Assembly: GCF_001642475.1 (NCBI RefSeq)
Contig: NW_019174013.1
Coordinates: 80,449 to 144,448 of the forward strand
Origin: Fonsecaea monophora
Taxonomy: Eukaryota > Ascomycota > Eurotiomycetes > Chaetothyriales > Herpotrichiellaceae
DNA length: 64,000 nucleotides
Direction of reading: 5' to 3'
In this document: positions 21,039 through 32,098 of the stretch, one piece after another
Layout of the letters: every line of letters begins with the position of its first letter
Position numbering within the stretch: the first letter of the stretch is position 1
Program-made: the position numbers and the translations under genes
Notes under the pieces: generated by a model
What the model was told of the DNA's origin: nothing
The model's database searches: none
The model's input: the letters and a program-made list of their open reading frames with translations, nothing else

Positions 21039-24000
21039 TTACACGGCATCTCCCTCGACTGTCTGCAACGGGACATAGTTGCCCCGTTCTCTCTCTTGTG
21101 CTCTTCTCCGCGTCGCCACTCCCTCGAGTCTCTCGAACATGGACTCGGCAACGCCTTGGACTCTGCCCATCCAGCCGCCGTCATTCATCAGCTTCTTTCT
21201 CCTCTTTGCTCCGATCACGGGCGCACTGTATCTGTCACCTTCCATCTTCAAAGCTTCGACACTCAGCCACTTGGGCCTGCCGACCCACCGCAGCGCCAAC
21301 GAGCTCAGCGTGACAGAAATGCTGCTGAACATCATCGCCGTGGCGCTCATCAAAGGGGGCATATGGTAGCCAAGCGGTAAGAAAATACCCATTGCGAATG
21401 GTAGTCCGATAACGTTGTACGCACAGGCCCAGATCAGATTGATCTTGATCCGTCGGAAAATGACACGGCACAAATGAAGAGCAGTCGGGATATTGAGAAG
21501 ATCATCCGAGCGCATTATCACAATGTCTGCGGCCTCGACTGCGATGTCGCTCCCAGAAACGAGACCCATACCGACATTGGCGGTTGCAAGAGCCGGAGAG
21601 TCGTTGATCCCATCCCCGACCATAGCGACAATTTCCCCTTGAGACTGCAGGTCTGAGACGATGGACTGCTTTTCACCTGGAGAAACAGATGCGCGAATGC
21701 ATTCTCGAGGGATCCCCACTAATTCAGCAATGGAAAGTGCCGTGTTATATGTGTCTCCAGTGACGAGGCTGGTAGAAATACCCATCTTGTGCAAGGCGGT
21801 AATAGCAGCAGGGGCAGTAGGTTTAAGCGTGTCAGAGAGGCCGATATACCCAGCATATTGCCCATTAATCGCGACATAGATAGTTGTTATTCCGGTCTTC
21901 GATTTCCTTCGGGTTGTGGGAGACAGAGCTGCATTGATCGAGCTCTCAACATCTGCCGGGATGTCGATCTTCTTGTTGGCCAAAAACGTAGAGTTGCCGA
22001 CATAGACTTTGTATTTAGTTTCGTCCCCTGGATTGTTGAGCTCGATGATGGCGGATACTCCCTGACCTACGGTGACACCAAAGGTGCCAACCTGGCCGGG
22101 GAATCCTTCCTCTGCTTCGAGGCCGAGTTTCTCCCTGGCAGCTAGAACAATGGATTTCGCAATGGGGTGTTCAGACCCTGTCTCGGCGAGACCAACGAGT
22201 GTCCACCACAGCTTCTGACGCCATTCGTTGGAGCTCCAGACAGCTGCATAGCTGCTATCGGCAACATTGAGCTTCCCAAAAGTCAGAGTACCGGTCTTGT
22301 CCAGGATGATATGCGTGACGCGGGTTGCCGTTTCAAGAGCGGCACCTCCTTTGACCAAAATTCCCAGTTGCGAAGCAGTCCCAGTTCCCACCATGACTGC
22401 CGTTGGGGTTGCTAATCCAAGGGCACAAGGGCAAGCGAAGACAATGACTGAGATGCAAAGCTTCAGGCAGACCATGAACTTGCCGCCATTCTGTTGATCT
22501 GTAAAGATTTTGGGAGGGTTGGGCAGGACGTGGCTCAAGATCATCCAGCCCACAAAGGTGATCAATCCGAGAAGAATGATGACGGGCACAAAGTAACCAG
22601 CAACAAGGTCGGCCATCCGCTGGATAGGTGCCCGGCTCGTCTGGGCCTCTTGGACAAGATTGACAATTTGGCTCAGTTGTGTATCCTTTCCCGCACGTGT
22701 GACTTTGAAGTCAATCTTGCCGGCGCCATTGACGGTACCCGCAATGAGTGTGCTACCCTTCTTCTTCTGTATAGGCATAGGTTCACCAGTGACCATGCTT
22801 TCGTCCACAAAGCTCTCTCCACGGGTAACGACTCCATCAGCGGGTATCTTGTCCCCAGGTCGAAGGATGACAACATCTCCGACCTCGATCAGTTCGGTTG
22901 GGATGGTCTTTTCTATCGCGGAGGGACCAGAAGAGCCTGATGGGCCGGGACCTGATGGAACTCTCCTCAAATCGTTGGTTGGCGTTTTCTCGAGCACAGG
23001 AGACGATGGAGCTGTCCAGGCATCGGCAAGCTTCTCCGCGTATAGAGGGTCCTCATATATGGTTGCCATGCTTGGAGCCAGAGACATCAACTGTGATAGA
23101 GCTCTGGAGGTCTGCCCCTTGGCTCGATTTTCGAGCCATCGTCCGAGAGTAATGAATGTGATGAGCATGGTGCTAGTGTCGAAGATAGTGCTAGGTTTAT
23201 TGTGAGGGGGTATCAAGACTGCCACAATGACGGCAAAACAACTGAAGAAAAAAGCCGTCGAGGTACCCAAGACAATCAGCACATCCATGGTTGGCGACCT
23301 GTGCTTCAAACTTTTGAACGCTGAAACATAAAAACGCTTTCCAATGCCAAACTGTACAGGAAGTGTCAGGGCGAGGCAAATAACGTCACCCAAAAGAAGG
23401 CCTGGAATAATCTCAATGCCTCCAAAATTGATCGATGGGAAGAACATAGGTATAATCATGCTGATCAAAAGCACGGGAATGGCGCAGCTCAGGGATGTAA
23501 GAAATGCTCTCTTCCATTCCTGGATTTCTTTTGTTTTGGCGAGAGATTCCAGCTGAGCATTATTGTCTTCCATTTCTGCAACCAGGGCATTGAATCCAGC
23601 GTCCTCAATGACCGCGACAATCATTCGAAGACCGGCAACGGTAGGATCATAGGTGATGGTGGCGCGCGACGTGGAAAGACTGATCACCGCACTTTTGACT
23701 CCTGGTTTTGATCTCAGGATGTTTTCGAGCTCAGTGGCAGTTTGTCCGTCTGGTAAACCATAAATCTTGAGCTGCTGGGAAATGTAGGTTGAGCTCTGTA
23801 GATTGGCCTCAGCTTGCGAGGACACAATCTTAGCATCGAAACCGGCATCTTCAATGAGTTCGACGATCTTCTCGGAAGGAAGGGTGACGGGATCATGAGA
23901 AATGACTGCTCGTTCTGCGAGAAGGCTTATGTTGAACTTGACCAGACCAGGAACGTTTTTGAAAGCGCCTTCGACGGAAGAGGTGCAAGCACCGCAAGTC

Positions 24001-24644
24001 ATGCCCTCAATAGCAACGGTGGTAGTCCACGTCTGCGACTGGCCGTTGGCCTCTGCATTCCCAGCTGTAGGCCTAAGAGTGTCTTGAGTTTTTGAGTCAA
24101 TCACGGTGGCATCAAAGCCTCGGTCTTCAATAATCTCGGCCAGTGCATCGGCATTGATGATATTTGCGTCATGCTGGACGATGGCGCGCTCCGCCAGAAG
24201 GGAAACATTCATGCTTTTCACGCCCGGCACATTCTTGAAGCCGGCCTCAACAGCGGAAGTGCATGCCCCGCAAGTCATTCCTTGTATGGATATCGTTGTG
24301 GTGGTGAGCTGGGACTCTGAGCTGGATACTCCAGTCGAAATCGACAGAGTGGGAGGTTTGGGCATATCTGTAGATAGAACTTCGGCATCGAACCCACGAT
24401 CCTCAATGATCTCTGCGATCTGCTCGGGAGACAACTTCTTCGGATCGTGATGTACCACGGCTCTTCCCATCATTAAGCTGACCGATACAGCACCGGCACC
24501 TTCAACGTCCTTGAACCCTGACTCTATTGCGGAGGTGCATGCACCACAAGTCATGCCATCGACTTTGAGGGTTGTGGTAGCCATATGCGCCGGGGTCGGC
24601 GCATGTTGCGGCGCCTCGTGGCCGCTGTCACTGACAAGACTCAT
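21039..24644 (-). CDS. ccc2: Copper-transporting P1B-type ATPase
   Basis: Copper pump expected in the late Golgi (Ccc2/ATP7 type), loading cuproenzymes or exporting copper. One uninterrupted exon, 1201 residues. The N-terminus has four heavy-metal-associated repeats: three carry GMTCGACTS, while the fourth (starting near QLKIYGLPDG) has lost the CxxC pair. Then come the membrane helices, the TGE segment (VTGEPMP), the CPC copper site in ACPCALGLATP, the phosphorylated Asp in DKTGTLTFG, the SEHPIA motif of P1B pumps and the hinge GDGINDSPALA. I chose the ATG at 24644 (MSLVSDSGHE); an in-frame GTG at 24719 and an ATG at 24584 are alternatives. Three near-identical N-terminal repeats point to internal duplication. 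Confidence 0.96.
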   Translation of the reverse strand: MSLVSDSGHEAPQHAPTPAHMATTTLKVDGMTCGACTSAIESGFKDVEGAGAVSVSLMMGRAVVHHDPKKLSPEQIAEIIEDRGFDAEVLSTDMPKPPTLSISTGVSSSESQLTTTTISIQGMTCGACTSAVEAGFKNVPGVKSMNVSLLAERAIVQHDANIINADALAEIIEDRGFDATVIDSKTQDTLRPTAGNAEANGQSQTWTTTVAIEGMTCGACTSSVEGAFKNVPGLVKFNISLLAERAVISHDPVTLPSEKIVELIEDAGFDAKIVSSQAEANLQSSTYISQQLKIYGLPDGQTATELENILRSKPGVKSAVISLSTSRATITYDPTVAGLRMIVAVIEDAGFNALVAEMEDNNAQLESLAKTKEIQEWKRAFLTSLSCAIPVLLISMIIPMFFPSINFGGIEIIPGLLLGDVICLALTLPVQFGIGKRFYVSAFKSLKHRSPTMDVLIVLGTSTAFFFSCFAVIVAVLIPPHNKPSTIFDTSTMLITFITLGRWLENRAKGQTSRALSQLMSLAPSMATIYEDPLYAEKLADAWTAPSSPVLEKTPTNDLRRVPSGPGPSGSSGPSAIEKTIPTELIEVGDVVILRPGDKIPADGVVTRGESFVDESMVTGEPMPIQKKKGSTLIAGTVNGAGKIDFKVTRAGKDTQLSQIVNLVQEAQTSRAPIQRMADLVAGYFVPVIILLGLITFVGWMILSHVLPNPPKIFTDQQNGGKFMVCLKLCISVIVFACPCALGLATPTAVMVGTGTASQLGILVKGGAALETATRVTHIILDKTGTLTFGKLNVADSSYAAVWSSNEWRQKLWWTLVGLAETGSEHPIAKSIVLAAREKLGLEAEEGFPGQVGTFGVTVGQGVSAIIELNNPGDETKYKVYVGNSTFLANKKIDIPADVESSINAALSPTTRRKSKTGITTIYVAINGQYAGYIGLSDTLKPTAPAAITALHKMGISTSLVTGDTYNTALSIAELVGIPRECIRASVSPGEKQSIVSDLQSQGEIVAMVGDGINDSPALATANVGMGLVSGSDIAVEAADIVIMRSDDLLNIPTALHLCRVIFRRIKINLIWACAYNVIGLPFAMGIFLPLGYHMPPLMSATAMMFSSISVTLSSLALRWVGRPKWLSVEALKMEGDRYSAPVIGAKRRKKLMNDGGWMGRVQGVAESMFERLEGVATRRRAQERERGNYVPLQTVEGDAV

Positions 24645-25390
24645 CGTAGCGAACGTTCGTGGGATTAACAGCAGGGCTGAGAGAGAGAGACAATCATAAA
24701 CGCATCGTTCGAGGGGCACGCGTTCGGGGGCCGACTTCGGAGCAGGAAAAAGGAAGTCGAAAACGGAGGTGGTGCAGATCGCGCAGAAAACGAGAAAGGG
24801 CTTTAAAAGAGTGTATTGAGAGAACGGAGTGCGAAGATGATATGTAAGCGGCCTTGAGGCGTTCGCGAGCGGACCGAAACGTGTGAAGTCAGAAGTCAGA
24901 CGGGGACTTGAAGCTGAGAAATGCCTGGAGAGCGAGATTGAGGCCTGAAACCGAAAAGTGACACCATCGACGGATTGGGTCAGAGAAACACCCCTGATTT
25001 AGTATCACGCCACCTCTAGCCGCATCAGGGCATCTTCAGGCTGGAGGGTAGCCTCGCCTCGGTACAGATCACGAGAGAATTGGCAATATTGGCGTATCTA
25101 ACCAAAATGGCATTTAACAAGTCATGATCATCGCTGGTGCGACATGAAATCAAGTCGCAGAGTTGAAACTGCTACCAACCACCCGCAACCCAGCCACCAG
25201 CCTCAAAACCATGTAATTAAATAAGCCTGGACCACGTGCAAATCTCAGCCTCGTTTGTTGCCAAGCCCTGTCCTCTGCCCGCAGTGACAGCCTCGTCTTC
25301 CAGTTCGCAGGCTGAGTATCAATCCCCACGCTCTTCTCCCACCTTCGCATCAATCCCTCTGTCCTTTCGCTCTTCCCACCTCTGCGTAAG
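24645..25390. promoter_or_regulatory. Divergent promoter, copper ATPase / CSN7
   Basis: About 745 bp between two divergent genes. No additional coding frame is convincing. I did not find a clear copper-regulator (Mac1/Ace1) site by eye. Confidence 0.45.
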
Positions 25391-26436
25391 ATGGATCAGT
25401 CACAGACAAAAGCTCTCGCTGCGATTCAGCCTTTTGTTCACCTCGCCACTACCACAAAAACTCCATCACCACGCTTTATTGCTGAACTGATCAAAAACGC
25501 AATCTCCGCTCCCGGGGCCTACATCTTCACCGAGCTTCTTCAACTACCTGTGATACAGAGCTTGAGAGGCACGCAAGGGGAGTCTTGGTTGAAATTGTTG
25601 GAAGTCTTCAGTTGGGGAACGTATGAGGAGTTCAAAGGTACACTTTAAGGGAACATACCGGTAACGCATATGCTGATGGACCTATGTGTTTAGCCGACCC
25701 ATCTCTTCCACCCCTCGATGAAGCTCAGACCTTCAAACTGCGCCAGCTTAGTCTTCTGACTTTGGCCTCGCCATTTGCCCCCACTAGCATGAACACAACA
25801 GCCAATGCTTTGACCTACCCTGGGCTGCTTGCGACCCTCCTGCTTTCTACCTCCCAAGAGCTAGAATATCTGGTGACACAGTCGATCTATTCCGGTCTCC
25901 TCACTGCCCGCCTCAGTCCCACATCGAGTCCCCCCACCGTACACATCATGTCCGTTGCCCCTCTTCGCGATCTGCGCCCTCACTCCCTCCCCGTACTCTG
26001 GCAGATCCTACAGACATGGGAATCACGCTGCACCGCCGTCGTGAGCGACCTCGAAGCGCAAATTTCCGCTATCCGAGCAACCGCTCAGCAGAGAGCGTTA
26101 CAAGAAAGAGCCCGTCAGAACGAGGTAGATTCTCTAGTCCTCAGCACTGATCGACAGCAAACATCAAGCGATAATGGCGTCACGTCAGGAAACGGAAGGG
26201 CAGGGCGTTCCGCCGGATTTGGTGTAGGCCAACGTCCTCCGAGCAAGCGAGACCTCGATCAGCAGATGGAAGGCGAGGGTGACGACGTGGACGATGATTA
26301 CGACGAGAGCAAGATGGATCTGGACGAAGGTGTCAGTGAGGGCACAGGTATCTTCGGAGGCCCTGCGTCGCGAGGCGGAGGGAGTGGGGGATCAAGGGGT
26401 GCAAAGCGAAACCGTGGACGAGGCTCGTCAAAATGA
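25391..26436 (+). CDS. csn7: COP9 signalosome subunit 7
   Basis: Scaffold subunit of the COP9 signalosome, which removes Nedd8 from cullins and in fungi affects development. Two exons (25391-25637, 25694-26436) encode 329 residues. The first part matches the helical N-terminus (RFIAELIKNAISAPGAYIF), followed by the PCI winged-helix region with LRQLSLLTLA and LEYLVTQSIYSGLLTARL. A helix (WESRCTAVVSDLEAQI) precedes an acidic stretch (about residues 275-295, Asp/Glu-rich) and a Gly/Arg-rich tail ending GRGSSK. Family length is usually 260-330, so the tail is within range. The homologue is csnG/acoB in Aspergillus nidulans. It is divergent from the copper ATPase. Confidence 0.9.
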
Positions 26437-27581
26437 TCCCTTGGGCCAGTATATTGACACTGATTGCATCTTGAAGACCGAGTGCATGGTTATCATGCGG
26501 CACAAGTCTGATGATTCAGGGATGCTTGTCAATGGAGATGTCCAGGACGGAGCCCGCAGTGTCGAGACAAAGTGCTCACATGTTCTGAAACCAGGACACC
26601 CAGGAATCAAAGCACATCTGGAGGACAAAGTTGTTTGGTTGGCTCGTGGGTTTGATCTGGGACAAGATCCAACGACCGGGTTTCTGTTCCTGCACGACAC
26701 ATCACGCCAACCGCATACCATTCCACCTGCTGCTCCGGATCAACTGAATTCAGCCCGAGCGCATCTGCGCCAGACGGTACACATACAATGCATGCTAATG
26801 CTCCCGTGGCGCCTCGAGGGGGATATCAACAACACTAGGCCCACCGATCCCGCCATGATAGACAGATATGTCCTGGGAAGATCCAATAGACGAGATACAC
26901 GATAATGAAGGATGATGAAGTAACGAGATCCCTCTCACCTTGCTCACTCTGCCCTGCTTTACAACTACTTTTGCTTTGCTGTGTTGTACCGCGTTGTTTC
27001 TGCTCTGCTCTAGCATGGCCTACCATTATCCTTTTCTTCAAAGGCATCCATTTATTACCTCTAATATCCGCACCTGCAGAACACAACAGCGGCAAAGGCA
27101 GGAGTTGAAGAACTCAATCTACGACCATTTCGGGCATACAAAAGGCTCATGTGACCAGTTTTTCTCTTTTGCCAGTTTTTGCATAGCTAACAGCATACAT
27201 ATCCAAGCTCCATGTATCTTTCCTGTTGTTTTGATCTGCTGCCTCAAGCCTGGGACGTTGTGTTGCGAGATATCGTGCTCTGTGGAGGCGGGCGTTTTGC
27301 CATGTCTGCAATCACTGTGTCTTCCAGTCTCCATGTATTTCATCGTTTGTCGCAGTTAGATTGATGGGGTGCACGATGTCCATTCGCCATGGCTGACTCC
27401 GTCAACGCCTGTTGTTTCCGAAGCAAAACAGGACCTCCCATTGCTCGTTCTCAGCGCCGCTGGACATTAAGCATGCAACCTCCCACCACGCATCGGCCCC
27501 AACCACCCTCCAAACACACAAAACGCCGAACCTACCGCTGTCATTTACATCACTCCGAAGTCGTCACATGTCCACTGATCC
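26437..27581. other. Convergent intergenic region
   Basis: About 1.1 kb between the ends of CSN7 and the RGS protein. The open frames here are unlike proteins. No repeat or RNA gene recognised. Confidence 0.45.
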
Positions 27582-28849
27582 CTAGAACCTCGTACCCGGA
27601 ACAAATATAAACAGGACACTCAATGCCACCGCCGCCGCCGCAAACATCAAGAATGCCATGGTCGCTCGCGTCAGAAGCAATCGCCGCACAAACGGCTCCC
27701 TGACGCGCGACCAGTTCATCCACGTGTATTCACTAAATCCCAGGTAAGCGGCAACGATGTCGAGCTTGTATTGGTAGGAGACGAGGAAGTAGCAGCCGAT
27801 TGTGAAAGGAAGGATAAGCTAAACGGTTCGGTCAGTGGGATGAACTGCAAATGAACTTGAACACGGAAGCCTTACCCAGCAGCGAGTAGCCCTCGATCTG
27901 TCCCTCAGAATCATGTAATAGCCGGCCCAAAACCCAGCCATTAAGCTCGCCAGACCAATGGCGAGTCTGATCAACACACTCAATGGGACTAGATTTCCCA
28001 AGGCTTTGGCCTGCAAAAAGCCTGGGAATGCATCCCTTTCCATCGCCTGGAAGACGTAGTCCTTGGCATCATCAAACACCTCTGGGTCGTCTCGTCCTTC
28101 CTCCTCAATTGCCCGAATGATCCTGTTCAGCATGGTGTCTGGCAGGACGATCTCTCGCTCCGAGCCGGGCAAGACAAAAGTGTAGAGAATCTTCTCCGCA
28201 CTGGCTTTAATGTCGGCCCTAGCGACACTATGTCCAGGGGAATTCGAGTCCGTCCGCACTTCAGGGGTGGAGTATGTCGGCTGTGGAAGTTCTGAAGGTG
28301 AGGGTCGGTCACCGGAGGGACGACCGAGGTTTCTTGAATTGGCTGACCCCAAGCTATGTGAAGGTGAGTGATCAGTAGCACCACCACCCTCTCCTCTGCT
28401 TCGAGGTGGCTTGGCACCTGCTGCGCCGTTATCTGATCTCAAGATGGCAGACACCCTTGATTCTTGTCCACTCTTTCTCGCGTCTATTCCTTCACCCAGT
28501 TCAAACTGATCGAGTAATGCCGAAGACCTTTTGCTGGTGGTGGTCTTTTCCATCTCCGGCGTGTCGACGAGCATCGAACGGCGCAGTTCTCGGACATAGT
28601 GGCGGCACAAGGACATGTGTTGGGATACATCGAGCCTGTTGAATGAGTCAGAATTGATTTACACCTTGATTTCATGTCGACAACAAACCAGAAGTCCAGG
28701 TAATCCACCGAGCGTTGTTGGTCGCGCATGTAAATGTAGAATGAAAATAGATCAACCGGAGCTAGCGTCCTTCTTCCCAAAACCTCCATCAGAGTAGGCA
28801 GTCGGTTGCGGACCTCGACATCCTCACCCCGGCTCCCTGGATGTGCCAT
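27582..28849 (-). CDS. rax1: RGS-domain membrane protein (Rax1/RgsB-like)
   Basis: Regulator-of-G-protein-signalling-like protein with C-terminal membrane helices, the arrangement of yeast Rax1 (bud-site memory) and Aspergillus RgsB. Three exons (28849-28689, 28635-27876, 27818-27582) give 385 residues. The split RGS-like box begins at RLPTLMEVLGRRTLAPVDLF and resumes after a disordered Ser/Pro-rich insert (about residues 85-175) with KILYTFVLPGSEREIVLP and DDAKDYVFQAMERDAFPGFLQ. Three hydrophobic segments follow: VLIRLAIGLASLMAGFWAGY, LILPFTIGCYFLVSY, and the last near the C-terminus (AFLMFAAAAVALSVLFIFV). Its role in G-protein signalling or polarity is by family analogy. Confidence 0.82.
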
Positions 28850-29788
28850 CGTGTTTGTTGATCTCGTGACGCGCAAAGTGAACCGGTGCACTCGGGGGAA
28901 GGTGAATGATGTCAACAGACAAGAGGTCGCGACGTTTTCGAGATGGAAGGGGTTGGTTTCAGAGAACGGGGCTCTTCTCGGTGGGATCGATGCAAAGACC
29001 ACCAGAGGTGCAGTCCAAGTGACGTGAGGACTAAGTTACGGGGTCGCGAGTGGGAGGCTGGTGGATCTTGGATTACATGGTGGACATTGTTGGCAAACAG
29101 ACAATAGCGAGCGTGTCGAAGAGAATTCAACGAGCGGAGAAGGGGTGTAGAGGTACAGCAAGACGTGGAAAGTCCCGTTTTTGTCTTGTCTTGTCGAAGT
29201 TGAGGGTTGAAAAGGTGGTTAATTGTGGGAGAAGCAGGGAAGGGAGCGACCTTTGGGTAACGGAACCTTGAATTGGGATGCGACCGGGGCAACCCCCTGC
29301 ATCTCCCTTTTGGAGCATCTGATTGGTTCCCTTCCTGGTCCGAACAATCTGCACGTCTCCGGAGTTTTGTCTTTGGCATCAGCCACAGAGGTTGCACATG
29401 TCGTTCGTCATCTCGATACTACTGAGAACTAGTTGTGTTGCTGGTGACTTGGACTTGGCCAATCTCATAATTGGCACCTATGGCAGTGGCTTGTGCAACG
29501 GCTTTATAAGTACGTGGTTGCGTGACAGGAGAACGTGTTGTTTGCGTGCTACCATCTTTCATTGTCATGTCTTCATGTATAAAGGTCCAAAAAAAAAGCC
29601 ATTCATACTGTTTGGGTATCATGTTATGTGCATGCAATAAACCGAGCGAGATCATAATGCTGTGTTTTGGTAGTGTCATCGTCCGCTTCTCTGCGCCAAT
29701 CCCGCCCAAACGAAAGCCACCCCCAAAGCCATGAAATCGGCACCAACCGCATTGCATGCCTGTAGAAAATTCGCCAGCAAATTGGTGC
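28850..29788. other. Intergenic, RGS upstream region / Gcn5 3' flank
   Basis: About 940 bp: upstream region of the RGS gene and 3' flank of Gcn5, both on the minus strand. No gene seen. Confidence 0.45.
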
Positions 29789-31362
29789 TTATTCTGCAAG
29801 GTGCTATACAATCCACGTCAGTGTGTCGGAACTCCGAATCATTGTCAGGGTATCAACCACTCACCGACCATTCCGGAATATTCTTGATCTGTTGCCACAT
29901 GAACTTTTCCAGTTTGTTTGCGCTCTTCGCGTATGGTGTGGTCTCGTTGTTATAGCGCCGGCAATTGTCAAAGATTAGTTTGGCATCCTTGATGAAATCT
30001 TCTGGTCTGGGATATAGGTCGTTCTGCAGCCGTTCCTCCATTGTTGACAGGTCCATTGGCTCCTTGATTACTTCATAGTAATCGGGAACTTCATCCTTGT
30101 TAACCGGCTGAGCGAAAGGCCAGGCTGCAGTATGATTCTGCATGTCGTTGAGCAAGTGAAGAAGCTGATTATAGTTTGGACCGTGTCGAGGTTGCCGGGA
30201 GAGCTCATCCATCGAAGGTGACCAGCCAGACTCTTTGATCGCCGGAATTGACATCGGGTCTATCTCGACGATCCCGTTCTTCCACTGTGCTGGCGGGGGA
30301 TGAACAATGTGAGACTTACTCACTGCTCGGATCTTAGCCATGACTGCCTCCTTCTGCTTTTGGAGCATTCGAGGGGCCTGCAGATAGCGGATCTTGGGCA
30401 ACATGCTGCATTGCATGATTGTACCACCTTCGTAGTCTTTTATGTATCCCATCCAGATCGACTTTTCGAGAGTAATCTCCTTTGTAAAGCCCTGCTTCTT
30501 GAAGTAGCCGATCGCATAGTTGTCGGCGTAGGTCAGGAAATACATAATCGGTGAAGTGGCCTTGACATAGTCCTTCAAGTGCGCCATCAGATGAGCACCG
30601 TACCCCTTGACCTGCTGATCTGACGAGATCGCGCAGAAGACAATCTCAGCAAACCTTCTCGAGTTGAACGGTCGGTAGGTTATACCTCCAACCACCTCAA
30701 GCGGCTGCTTGACAATAGCGATGGATAGATGTGTTTTATCGTAGACCAGGCGAGCGATGTAGTCTTTGGGCATCTTAGGCAGTTGCTTCTGAAAGATACA
30801 TTTCAACCCGGTCAAGATGATGTTACTCTCCCTCGAATTATCATTGTTGACCACCCTGAACTCAATAAGTCCTTGTTTCTCTTCAACGACGGCTGGCTTC
30901 TCGGGGAAATCGACTGGTGTAGGAGTGATGGGAGGATCCGCATCGGACTGCTCAAAGACGAAGTTAGCGTTGTTTGTCCCCAGTGAGATACGCTCAGTCT
31001 GTGAAGAACAGCGATGTAAAAGATCGTGGTCTTCAAGGTATGAAAGGGATAAAGTGGAATCCGAGTCCACAGAGACGTTTGTTCTGAAGCGATAAAGATT
31101 ATCGTCGGGCGGGAACATTCCCGCTGGGGGAAGATTGAAAGGCATGATGATCGTGGTCGGAGGGTGCTGGTGGATTTACCTCTTCATGTTTGATGCCATT
31201 CTCCAGAGCCGGTGACTCGGTTCTGGCCTTTTTGGAGCGAGAGGACGCCGCATCCTCAGATGCCTTCCTCTTTGTATCTGCGTCATTCACCAAATCAGTA
31301 CACGTGCACATGTCATTCTGCCACACCCAGAGGTTCTCACGTTCACCGTTTATAGGCGCCAT
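29789..31362 (-). CDS. gcn5: Histone acetyltransferase Gcn5
   Basis: Catalytic subunit of SAGA/ADA, acetylating histone H3 in promoters. Exons: 31362-31347, 31277-31180, about 30947-29865, 29803-29789. The first intron is open in frame, so the uninterrupted reading would wrongly insert residues; splicing gives [14 protein letters not shown]. The GNAT domain runs from IEFRVVNND through [27 protein letters not shown] and the acetyl-CoA loop [10 protein letters not shown]; the bromodomain follows ([33 protein letters not shown]). A stop codon lies right after EWS unless the GTGAGT donor at 29864 is used; splicing to 29803 restores the family ending EWSHLAE. Intron 2 (31179 to 30948 or 30999) is long and its acceptor is uncertain; an ATG-led open frame covers it. 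Confidence 0.93.
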
Positions 31363-31677
31363 CGCGGCAATACCAATGTGCTGGATATACTGAACAGTCC
31401 CAACATAACACGTCGCGGGCGTGTTAAAGGGTGTCGTCGCAATCTAAGAGAGACTTGAAGTTGAGAGGCGATCTCGGCCGCGGTTACAAGAACGCTGAGA
31501 CGATTATTGCCAGATATGGATTAGCGCATAACCTCGGAAAACCTTCCAGAATGAGACGCCTGGTCTGTCGCGTCTTCCTTCGGGAGACCACCTTGCAACT
31601 CGCAGGCATTTGTTCGCCCTGAAATTTACCAGACCAAACACTTCAAGCTGTGATCAAGAGCTTTGTAAGCCACCTCA
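31363..31677. promoter_or_regulatory. Divergent promoter, Gcn5 / Ost5
   Basis: About 315 bp between divergent genes. No coding frame is supported here. No named factor site seen. Confidence 0.4.
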
Positions 31678-32014
31678 ATGTCGCTCTACGACGTCTGGCA
31701 AGCAGCCGCAGGCAGCCCTTTCCAGCCCACAGTTGGCAAGGAAAGCCAGTTGACCGTCGGACTGTTTTTGTTGCTTATTGGTGAGACTCTTTGTCGCATT
31801 GGGGTCTCATTGGGTTTGCACTGACTTGCATAGGCCTGATACTCACTGGACTCTTCGCATTGAACAAATCTCCTCTTTCTATACCTGTCTTCGGAATCCC
31901 TGCCTCTCTTGCATTTGGGTATGTGCAGAAAACAATAGCTGGTTGACATGGAGATTGACACGGGGCAGATTTGGTGCAGTCTACGCGATCTGCGGGTTTG
32001 GGGTCTATGTTTAA
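31678..32014 (+). CDS. ost5: Oligosaccharyltransferase subunit Ost5
   Basis: Small subunit of the ER oligosaccharyltransferase, which N-glycosylates proteins (TMEM258 in animals). Three exons (31678-31780, 31834-31918, 31969-32014) join in phase to only 77 residues, and the pieces are too short to stand out as open frames. Two membrane helices are visible (SQLTVGLFLLLIGLILTGLF and the last, near SLAFGFGAVYAICGF). The N-terminal FQPTVG and the C-terminal FGVYV match yeast Ost5, as does the length. It ends 84 bp before the Rad1 start on the same strand and diverges from Gcn5. Confidence 0.88.
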
Positions 32015-32098
32015 GATCCTGTAGACCATTCTACCTCAATATCTGCTTTTTCCTCTCCATAACTGCGGTTCACCTGTCAAAGACTTTACAATCATACA

